Assembly (NCBI GenBank): GCA_041917975.1
Contig: JAYRWN010000439.1
Location: 1-6,276 of the forward strand
Length of the DNA stretch: 6,276 bases
Direction: 5' to 3'
DNA from: JAYRWN01 sp041917975
GTDB taxonomy: Bacteria > Bacteroidota > Bacteroidia > Chitinophagales > Saprospiraceae
Under the pieces are notes generated by a model. It saw nothing but the letters and a program-made list of their open reading frames with translations, was not told the origin of the DNA and did not search any database. Position 1 is the stretch's first letter. Every line of letters begins with the position of its first letter. Of the stretch, positions 1 to 6,034 are shown in pieces. The position numbers were made by a program, and so were the translations under genes.

Positions 1-17
1 AGCTTTTAAATTTCTAT

Positions 18-41
18 AACCAATTTATTTTTTAATTGGTT
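18..41. terminator. AT-rich inverted repeat after the TolC-like gene, possible weak terminator
   Basis: The arms AACCAATT (18-25) and AATTGGTT (34-41) are perfect 8-bp complements around an 8-nt T/A loop. The repeat lies about 90 bp downstream of the TolC-like gene's stop and could end the minus-strand operon. On the minus strand the stem is followed by an A/T mixture and not a clean T run, and the stem is AT-rich, so termination is only a guess. The rest of 1-128 shows no convincing gene on either strand. Confidence 0.3.
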
Positions 42-128
42 GTGACATTTTCATCAGTTTTCGTCCAGCCCAACCAGTTTGACTAATCAATTTTTACCTC
101 CCTGGTTACGCCTCATTTGGTTTAAGTT

Positions 129-1349
129 CTATTCTAATGGTAAAGTCTCTATATAATTAAACTCCATGCCCGGATAGAAATACCCACCTAAGTCGAGAAG
201 ATTAATGTATTGTTCAAACACATTCAGCACTTGCTCCCATTGTCGAATAGTATATTTACACAATTCCCGGTTTTGTTCTATCATCAGCAATGGTGACAGA
301 TCTTCCATAGGTTGCTTTTTGAGAAATTCTATCAGCGTATTAATTTCGGCTTTTTGATCGGTTATTAAGTTGTAAGTGTTGATGGCTTGAGTTATCTTTT
401 GTTTTAATTCAATAAATTTGTTGGATAAATCAATAACCACCTCCTGATGTTTATTACTCAGGGAATGTTTTTCTAAGTTTAATTTATAAATGTCGTACTT
501 CGTTTGGCCATTGACAGGTAAATTCAAACTAATGCCCACCGACATTTTTTCTTGCCACGGATTTATTGACGGTCCCCGGTAACGAAATTGTATATAATCC
601 AGAATCATATTTTTTTCCGCCTTTTCAGCTGCTAGTTCGTAGTCTAAACTGTTTTGTTTTAAAGCCAATAAGTGTTCTTGTTTATTTACCGCTTTTGCCC
701 ATAATCCCTCACTATGTTGTAGAAATTGCTGTATTTTTTCAGTACTCAACAATGCCGTAGTCAGAGGTAAGTTTGTTGACCATCCGAATTGTCCTGACCA
801 TTGAGTTCGAATCGCCATTTGTTTCCCTAAAAGCGTCTGGTAGTCTTGCTCCAGATCATACAAATCGTTTTGTACTTTCAGATAATTATCCAAGTCGTTC
901 AGGGATTTTTGGGCCAGGCGTTGACAAATTAACTTCTTATCTTTTAGCAGAAGTTTTTCACGTTCCATTTCAGTAATAATCTCCTGAAAAATGGCTGATT
1001 TATACCATTGCTCGGTGTAAGCTTTAAGGTGTTTTGCATAATACTTCTGTCGGTCAAGTTTTGCTTCCTGGGCTGAAATATTTCCTAATTTAGTCTGGAT
1101 ACCACCTAATCCAAATGGTTGTGGTGTGATGCGCAACGCATACCTTTGTCGGTCAAAGGTGAATTCTCTGGTTTCTGTGCGTAATTGTATCTCATCTAAC
1201 CAGGGTGCTTTGAAGGTTGGGAATTCCGTTGCCGGTAAGGCGAGCTGAGATTTTACCTTTTCGAGGAATTCCGAAAATGAGATGGACTGAGCTAATCCCA
1301 AATCAGGATGAAAGCATACAATTATCAATAGTTTCCACCAGTGTTTCAT
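129..1349 (-). CDS. TolC-family outer membrane efflux protein
   Basis: This is a predicted outer membrane channel-tunnel protein of the outer membrane efflux protein (OEP/TolC) type, 406 aa, slightly shorter than typical TolC proteins. Residues 1-20 form a signal peptide with a likely signal peptidase I cut in GLA|QS. After it come beta-like stretches (about 53-76, with ALRITPQP), a long charged helical region (about 90-180), a second beta section (about 181-195, QFGWSTNLPL), another helical region (203-250), the beta section 250-278 ending in the typical MSVGISLNLPV, and C-terminal helices (285-385). This strand/helix/strand alternation with two helical halves is what the family shows. The ATG at 1349 is supported by the signal peptide directly after it. 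The gene follows the HlyD-like adaptor by 27 bp, so the two are probably co-transcribed and pair as adaptor and channel. The substrate is unknown. Sequence divergence from classic TolC makes the family call good but not certain. Confidence 0.78.
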   Translation of the reverse strand: MKHWWKLLIIVCFHPDLGLAQSISFSEFLEKVKSQLALPATEFPTFKAPWLDEIQLRTETREFTFDRQRYALRITPQPFGLGGIQTKLGNISAQEAKLDRQKYYAKHLKAYTEQWYKSAIFQEIITEMEREKLLLKDKKLICQRLAQKSLNDLDNYLKVQNDLYDLEQDYQTLLGKQMAIRTQWSGQFGWSTNLPLTTALLSTEKIQQFLQHSEGLWAKAVNKQEHLLALKQNSLDYELAAEKAEKNMILDYIQFRYRGPSINPWQEKMSVGISLNLPVNGQTKYDIYKLNLEKHSLSNKHQEVVIDLSNKFIELKQKITQAINTYNLITDQKAEINTLIEFLKKQPMEDLSPLLMIEQNRELCKYTIRQWEQVLNVFEQYINLLDLGGYFYPGMEFNYIETLPLE

Positions 1350-1376
1350 GAAATAAAAATTATCAATTCTAGGGGA

Positions 1377-2396
1377 TTAATGAACAGGTTGTAAAACCAC
1401 CTTTTCTTTTTGCAGGAACAAATTTTCTGGTGGTATTTGAATGACCACCTCCCGGCCATAACTCTTAATTTCAGGAATCTTACGCATACGCTCGGGGATT
1501 TCTACTATTCTCGATCCGAGTCCAACTAATAATCCTTGGTAAATTAGATTTTCGTCTCGCACGGATTGAATGTGAAAGGTATCGCCAACTTCTACCTGGA
1601 AAGCATGATTTTCTGAGACATAACCTTTGACCTGATTTGGGTTAGCTTCATAATAGGTAATCAAAGTGGAAAAAGCATCAATATGTTCACCTTGTGTGCA
1701 ATGTACATTCCCAACCAGTCCATCATGTGGTGCATTGATTTTTAGCTTCTGCATCCTTTTTCCTGTATAATCTATTTCGCTGAATAATTTAAGTTCCTCT
1801 TGCCGGTATGGATTTTGACCGGACTGAATGCTCATTTTTAAAAGGTTAATTTGTGTATCGTATAAATTGGTTTTATTAAGGATGTCCTCTTCCTTTTTTA
1901 CTATTTTAGCCATGATGGTCCTGAAATTTTGGTTCAAACTATCCGGGATAGTTTTTAAACCTTTCCATAGCTGTTCTTGTAAATCTTGCTCTGATTTAAG
2001 GGCTTTAATGTCCTGCTTCAGGTTGGCTAGCTCATTCACTTTAGTTAATTCCAGGCTTTTTAATTTTCTGTTCTCTTCGGCCAGCCAAGCCGCTTTTTCT
2101 GCCCGGATAATATTTATCTGAAGATTATTGTTTATTACATCTTGGCTGAATTTTAAGTTATTGACTTCCAATAGTAAATCGCCTTTTTTTATGGATTGTC
2201 CTGGGACGACGTGTACTTTGATTATTTCTACATCATAATCAAGATTTATCGCCGTTTCGCTATTTTCGGCAAACCCCAGAAATGACATGGTAGGATTATC
2301 AAATTCACGCAGAGCTATGCCGATAAAAATTAATCCGGCGATGGCTAATACGTAGACCGGATTAATAAAGAGCGGCCAAAGTTGTTTAAACATCAT
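1377..2396 (-). CDS. HlyD-family periplasmic adaptor (membrane fusion protein)
   Basis: This is a predicted membrane fusion protein linking an inner membrane component to an outer membrane channel. Counting from the ATG at 2396 it has 339 aa. A single N-terminal membrane anchor spans about 12-29. The first half of a biotinyl-lipoyl domain lies at about 52-80 (VEIIKVHVVPGQSIKKGDLL). A long, charged hairpin rich in Lys, Glu and Leu, likely coiled coil, spans about 82-215. The second lipoyl half is about 217-248 (LKINAPHDGLVGNV), followed by a beta-barrel-like part (about 255-300, VKGYVSENHAFQVEVGD). This is the standard HlyD order. The open frame extends 7 codons further to a TTG at 2417, but the ATGATG at 2396-2391 is the more likely start. 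It overlaps the DUF4956 gene's 3' end by 11 bp (or 8 bp from the second ATG), suggesting translational coupling. The TolC-like gene follows 27 bp downstream. No transporter ATPase or pump is encoded alongside it. Confidence 0.85.
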   Translation of the reverse strand: MMFKQLWPLFINPVYVLAIAGLIFIGIALREFDNPTMSFLGFAENSETAINLDYDVEIIKVHVVPGQSIKKGDLLLEVNNLKFSQDVINNNLQINIIRAEKAAWLAEENRKLKSLELTKVNELANLKQDIKALKSEQDLQEQLWKGLKTIPDSLNQNFRTIMAKIVKKEEDILNKTNLYDTQINLLKMSIQSGQNPYRQEELKLFSEIDYTGKRMQKLKINAPHDGLVGNVHCTQGEHIDAFSTLITYYEANPNQVKGYVSENHAFQVEVGDTFHIQSVRDENLIYQGLLVGLGSRIVEIPERMRKIPEIKSYGREVVIQIPPENLFLQKEKVVLQPVH

Positions 2397-3129
2397 CCTC
2401 AACAGTTCTTTGTTCAAAATTTATTTTCTCTATGTCGGGTATTTGGCCAAGATATTGGCTGATTTCAGCCGAGTCTATAGATGCATTCAATAACACCCTA
2501 AAAACGTAAGATTTCCTCAGCCGGCCATCATCAAACCTTGATGGTTCTACCAAATCTTTTGTTGCTCTAAAGAGATGTTTAACTTCCACAAGTTCTATGA
2601 CCCGGCAGTATTTCGCCAAGGTTCCCTGGATATCTTCTTTGACTGTATCATTATGAATCACTTCTAATCTGAATAATCCTTCTAATTCCCTAACCCCACC
2701 AAACCATGAAAATCTTAAAAAAAGTGCCACTACTCCAAAAAATACTGTCCCTAAAATAGCTACCGTAAATCCGTGAATGCCACAAGCTAAGCCTGCTGCC
2801 AGTGATGCAAAAGTAAAGGTAATGTTGCGGGGATTACGGATGTTGGTTCTAAAACGTATAATGGATAACGCACCTAAAATACCTAAACCCCGTGCTATAT
2901 TATCCCCAATGGCCATCATAATCATGGCCGATACCAATGATAATAAAATTAACGATTGCAGGAAATGACGATTTTGTTTGGTAGGGGAGGTAGTGATTTG
3001 ATACACAATAACTAAGAAAACCGAGAGGATAAATGCCAGGATAAAAGAAACGGCTATTATTTTAGTGCTGACTGTAACTGTATTACTTTGTTCAGTCAAA
3101 ATATCAAACAAACGGGTAATTTTTTCCAT
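2386..3129 (-). CDS. DUF4956 domain-containing inner membrane protein
   Basis: This is an inner membrane protein of unknown function, 247 aa. Hydrophobic segments lie at about 24-45, 57-75, 79-91, 104-121 and 122-140. The motif GALSIIRFRTNIRNPRN at 86-102 is the feature by which I recognise the DUF4956 family. From about 145 to 247 the protein is soluble, with alternating beta and helix signals (for example SYVFRVLLNASIDSAEISQYL at about 207-227, split by prediction into strand then helix) that resemble a small ferredoxin/ACT-like fold. The layout of a membrane core with a Gly/Ala-rich IRFRT loop plus a C-terminal small domain recalls MgtC/SapB proteins, but that relation is inference. The gene starts at an ATG 13 bp after the lamin-tail gene and overlaps the adaptor gene at its end, so it sits centrally in a four-gene unit. 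By position it is the only integral inner membrane partner for the HlyD/TolC-like pair. Transport, sensing or scaffolding are all possible. Confidence 0.85.
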   Translation of the reverse strand: MEKITRLFDILTEQSNTVTVSTKIIAVSFILAFILSVFLVIVYQITTSPTKQNRHFLQSLILLSLVSAMIMMAIGDNIARGLGILGALSIIRFRTNIRNPRNITFTFASLAAGLACGIHGFTVAILGTVFFGVVALFLRFSWFGGVRELEGLFRLEVIHNDTVKEDIQGTLAKYCRVIELVEVKHLFRATKDLVEPSRFDDGRLRKSYVFRVLLNASIDSAEISQYLGQIPDIEKINFEQRTVEDDV

Positions 3130-3142
3130 GTTTATTGACTGT

Positions 3143-3883
3143 TTATGGGCTGACTTGGATCAGGCTTGCCGCTTGTCCCAGCTGGATTAAGTAAAAACCT
3201 TTAGGCATACCACTGAGGTCAATTTCTAGCAGACGATGTAGAAAGATCCTTTGCAGCCGACGTCCAGTCATATCAAAGAGGTTTCCGGAAATGATAGTAG
3301 GTTCATTGGTTCTAAGAAATACTTTTCCGTTAGTCGGATTGGGATAACATTGAATACCTGCTGCAGTCAACGAAATTATTTGCACCGCTGTTATTCCAGT
3401 ATTGGATTTATTGAAAGTGGGTGTGGTTATTTGGAACGGCCCACTGCCGTTCGGTATACGTGCATAACTTAAGTCTGTCATTTGCTCCCCGAAATCTATA
3501 CGTTCGATCAGAGAGGTATCAGGCTTTAACAGGATTAAACTCTCTCCTCCGGCCGATAGTTTGAAATTGGCATGCAAACCCTGTTGTTTGCCGTTTTCAT
3601 CGGCCCAAACGATTAGGTACGCCTTTGACTTTATGATCGTACCGGATGGAAAAGCATATTTAGGCAAATTATCAGGATTATCCGAGAGGAAGTACCCACT
3701 GATGTCCAGGTCATGATCAGTTAGGTTGTATAATTCAATCCAGTCATCATATTCACCATCCTGATCGGCAACAATTGTTTGATTAGAAGCTAAAAATTCA
3801 TTGATGGTAATAGAAGGTTGACTCCAGCATTGCCATGCAAAACCTATCATAAAGCAATTGATATAGAGGATGCTATTTTTCAT
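3143..3883 (-). CDS. Secreted lamin-tail-domain (LTD) protein with T9SS type A sorting domain
   Basis: This is a predicted secreted or surface-attached protein of 246 aa from the ATG at 3883. Residues 1-22 are a signal peptide with a probable cut near SQ|PS. Residues about 24-155 match a lamin tail domain, an Ig-like beta sandwich: ITINEFLASN, DGEYDDWIELYN, DISGYFLSDN, and SAGGESLILL. Residues about 170-246 match the T9SS C-terminal domain: CYPNPTNGKVFL, NLFDMTGRRL, and the final IDLSGMPKGFYLIQL. This should direct it through the outer membrane by type IX secretion. The open frame extends 22 codons upstream to 3949, but that part is not signal-like. The chosen ATG follows an A-rich leader usual in Bacteroidota. 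The 95-bp gap from the hydrolase stop has only a near-match to a -7 box (TATTTTTTG on the minus strand, 3955-3947), so an own promoter is possible but unproven. DUF4956 follows after 13 bp. No enzymatic domain is present, and a binding or adhesion role is inferred. Confidence 0.85.
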   Translation of the reverse strand: MKNSILYINCFMIGFAWQCWSQPSITINEFLASNQTIVADQDGEYDDWIELYNLTDHDLDISGYFLSDNPDNLPKYAFPSGTIIKSKAYLIVWADENGKQQGLHANFKLSAGGESLILLKPDTSLIERIDFGEQMTDLSYARIPNGSGPFQITTPTFNKSNTGITAVQIISLTAAGIQCYPNPTNGKVFLRTNEPTIISGNLFDMTGRRLQRIFLHRLLEIDLSGMPKGFYLIQLGQAASLIQVSP

Positions 3884-3978
3884 TTTTTTCTTTACACCAT
3901 TTTCTGATAAGTTAAGCTGGTTTAGAGGCAGGTGTACCCAGCCTGGCAAAAAATACTTCTATGATCATCGTCAGTATT

Positions 3979-5880
3979 TCATTTTATCATCGGAATTCTT
4001 ATTTGTGAGGGAAATTTTTCAGAATGATGGATTTGATTATGAGCAATTAATCCTTTTACCTCGTCAAAATTATTTCCACCCGTATTCATATTGCGTTCAA
4101 AGCGGGGAAAATTGCTGGACGATATTTCTATACGTAAACTATGACCTTCCTGAAAATAGTTACTGGTAGACATGGGTGTCATCTCCAGTTTGTAAATACC
4201 ACCTTTTTCCATCCAAACTTCTCGTTCATAACCATCTCTGTACCGCGCCCGTTGAATAGTTTCGTCTAAATTATAAGCTCGGCCATCCGGATAAACATCA
4301 ATCAATTTGATAGTAAAATCCGTGTCTTTTGCATCAGATGAAACATATAATGTGGCTTCGATAAAACCGGAAATTTCGGTACCTTCGGTAAACGGCGGGG
4401 TCGTATAAACCAAGATGTCATGACGTGTTTCCATCTGCCGCTGATCAAATGAACCCCCTTGCACGGCATTGCCGGTACAGCATACATTTCCGCCATAAGA
4501 TGGAACAGGGAAGGCCGGATCATAAAAAAAGCCATCGGGCTGGTCGGATTTAGGTGGTTCTCTTAATAATTTACCGTGGCCAAAAATGCTGTTCGCCTGA
4601 CCTTGACTGCTTAGATATAATGTGGTCATTTGAGCACCTTTTGGAGGCCAGGACTCTGAATGTTGCCAGCGATTGGAGCCCATGGTGTAATATTGGACCC
4701 GGGGTAGATTTTTCAGTTGGTCCTTCGGTCCATCGTTTTTCAGCCAATGATCAAACCAATTGTAAATGAGTTGGTCATAGTTCAAGCGGGCATCTCCTAA
4801 ATTCCTTTCGCCGACGATCGTGTTTTCGGTGGCCCTTTTATAACCGCAATGCAGAGTCGGTGCAATGACCAAATATTGGTTATCAGCTACCGCAGCATCT
4901 TTAATATTTTTCCTGACATGGTTAAACAAGGCTAAATTTGGACTGGTAGACACATCGTACCAGGATACAAACCAGAAGCTAGGAACTCCAAATGGCATGT
5001 TGTCATGATACAATCCCCCTTTATACCAGGCTGGGTCATTTGGTTTGCGTTTGATCATGTCTTCATATACACCCACCGGTCCTTGGGCATGGGTAATTAT
5101 ATCCTGGACCGGCAAATGCCTCAACGCTTCTGCCCAATCTACCTGTGGGTATTCTGGCGCCAGATCGAACCATCTTTGCACCCGGGTAAGATCAGATTGA
5201 GTCAATCCCTTTGGAAATTGTGGCCGGTATTTGTCGTTCTGAGTACCGTATAACCAAGCCGTAAAAAGCATTTGTTGAGCTCCTCCGCGATACCAATTAC
5301 CTTGTTCTACATAATTGCCAACCTTGCCTACACCGGCGCCATAACCCATTGGCACCATGGCTGCATGTGCCGGATGATCCAGTGCAGCCACTGCCATCTG
5401 CCATTCTGCAGTGGATGAGCAGCCATACGTCCCAATTTTTCCATTACACCAGGCTTGTGCAGCCAACCATGAGAATGCATCATAACCATCTGTGGTTGGT
5501 GGGCCCAATATATCCCATTGCCCTTCCGAAAAAAAACGGCCTCGTTCATTTTGGACCACATAGGCATAACCTCTTGAAATCACTTCGAGAGCTTCAGTAT
5601 ATAGACGGGTATTTTCTTTCCCATCGCTCCAGGCATTAAAATCATACGGGGTTTTTGAAAATATTACCGGTACAGGAAGATTTGTCTTGGGCCGGTAGAT
5701 ATCAGTGCTTAATCTTACGCCATCCCGCATGGGCATCATCACTTTTTGGTCGATGATCGCCAGGTTTTGCAATTTTTTCCATGCATCTTCCTGGGCTAAG
5801 ATGCTGGAGGTACATAAATTAAGGACCAGACATATTTGTATGGCCGGAACATAAATAAATTTTAAAGAACCCATGTTCAT
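3979..5880 (-). CDS. Secreted CocE/NonD-family serine hydrolase (X-Pro dipeptidyl-peptidase-like)
   Basis: This is an alpha/beta hydrolase of the CocE/NonD family (peptidase S15-like), whose known members cleave esters, amides such as glutaryl-7-ACA, or X-Pro peptides. It has 633 aa from the ATG at 5880. Residues 1-29 are a signal peptide (cut near ILA|QE), so it should act in the periplasm or outside the cell. The catalytic domain starts at MRDGVRLSTDIYRP (about 51-64). The oxyanion Tyr is probably in TPYDFNAW (Tyr79). The nucleophile is Ser155 in GTYGCSSTAEW, the acid Asp309 in SWYD, and the His344 in APTLHCGY. The C-terminal jelly roll (about 415-633) carries the family signature DAKDTDFTIKLIDVYPDGRA. 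The frame is open up to an ATG at 6036, but that 52-residue extension reads through an intergenic palindrome and precedes the signal peptide, so I reject it. The ATG at 5874 is equally plausible. A weak AAGG lies 7 bp before 5880. The natural substrate cannot be told from sequence. Confidence 0.92.
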   Translation of the reverse strand: MNMGSLKFIYVPAIQICLVLNLCTSSILAQEDAWKKLQNLAIIDQKVMMPMRDGVRLSTDIYRPKTNLPVPVIFSKTPYDFNAWSDGKENTRLYTEALEVISRGYAYVVQNERGRFFSEGQWDILGPPTTDGYDAFSWLAAQAWCNGKIGTYGCSSTAEWQMAVAALDHPAHAAMVPMGYGAGVGKVGNYVEQGNWYRGGAQQMLFTAWLYGTQNDKYRPQFPKGLTQSDLTRVQRWFDLAPEYPQVDWAEALRHLPVQDIITHAQGPVGVYEDMIKRKPNDPAWYKGGLYHDNMPFGVPSFWFVSWYDVSTSPNLALFNHVRKNIKDAAVADNQYLVIAPTLHCGYKRATENTIVGERNLGDARLNYDQLIYNWFDHWLKNDGPKDQLKNLPRVQYYTMGSNRWQHSESWPPKGAQMTTLYLSSQGQANSIFGHGKLLREPPKSDQPDGFFYDPAFPVPSYGGNVCCTGNAVQGGSFDQRQMETRHDILVYTTPPFTEGTEISGFIEATLYVSSDAKDTDFTIKLIDVYPDGRAYNLDETIQRARYRDGYEREVWMEKGGIYKLEMTPMSTSNYFQEGHSLRIEISSSNFPRFERNMNTGGNNFDEVKGLIAHNQIHHSEKFPSQIRIPMIK

Positions 5881-5964
5881 TACTGCCTTATTTTGGTTAA
5901 GTGCTCGCCAAAATACGTTTTTACTCCTAACCCGTGTAGTTTTTATTCCACCCTTTTTAATAAT

Positions 5965-5998
5965 TAGGTCGCACGGTTTGGCGACTCCGTGCGACTTA
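5965..5998. repeat. 12-bp-stem palindrome between the divergent genes
   Basis: The arms TAGGTCGCACGG (5965-5976) and CCGTGCGACTTA (5987-5998) pair over 12 bp, the inner 9 perfectly (GTCGCACGG with CCGTGCGAC) and one outer pair being G-T. The loop is 10 nt. The loop itself contains GCGAC (5981-5985), which can also pair with GTCGC (5968-5972), giving a smaller alternative hairpin. The element is much more GC-rich than its surroundings. It lacks a clean T tail on either strand, so it is not an obvious terminator. It could be a dispersed REP-like repeat, an operator, or an mRNA structure. Genome-wide copy number would decide. Confidence 0.75.
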
Positions 5999-6007
5999 TT
6001 ACCTTTG
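5977..6007 (+). promoter_or_regulatory. Bacteroidota-type promoter of the MFS transporter gene
   Basis: A TTTG at 5977-5980 (-33 box) is separated by 19 bp from TACCTTTG at 6000-6007, which matches the Bacteroidota -7 consensus TAnnTTTG at every fixed position. Transcription would begin near 6012-6015, about 20 bp before the ATG at 6035. The -33 box lies in the loop of the palindrome at 5965-5998, and the right arm fills part of the spacer, so a protein binding the palindrome would cover the promoter. No comparably good promoter was found on the minus strand for the hydrolase (best: TATTTTG at 5915-5909, one base short and without a -33 box). Confidence 0.6.
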
Positions 6008-6034
6008 TTTACTTTGTAGCTTATTTTTAACTCC

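Noticed and set aside
25..90. A 21-codon minus-strand frame from TTG with GGGAGG upstream
   Set aside because: It has a good Shine-Dalgarno-like sequence, but the frame is very short, starts with TTG, ends inside the inverted repeat, and gives no recognisable peptide. Bacteroidota rarely depend on such sites.
3884..3949. 22-codon extension of the lamin-tail protein to the ATG at 3949
   Set aside because: It would put a polar stretch in front of a clear Lys-plus-hydrophobic signal peptide starting at 3883.
3928..3949. Possible hairpin terminator after the hydrolase (AGGC/GCCT arms)
   Set aside because: The stem is short and interrupted, and on the minus strand the T run comes before the stem, not after it.
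5349..5639. Plus-strand open frames inside the hydrolase gene and similar frames inside the other genes
   Set aside because: They overlap genes with clear family motifs on the minus strand and show no domain-like sequence or start signals of their own.
5909..5915. TATTTTG as a -7 box for the hydrolase
   Set aside because: It is one base short of TAnnTTTG and has no TTG/TTTG at the expected distance upstream.
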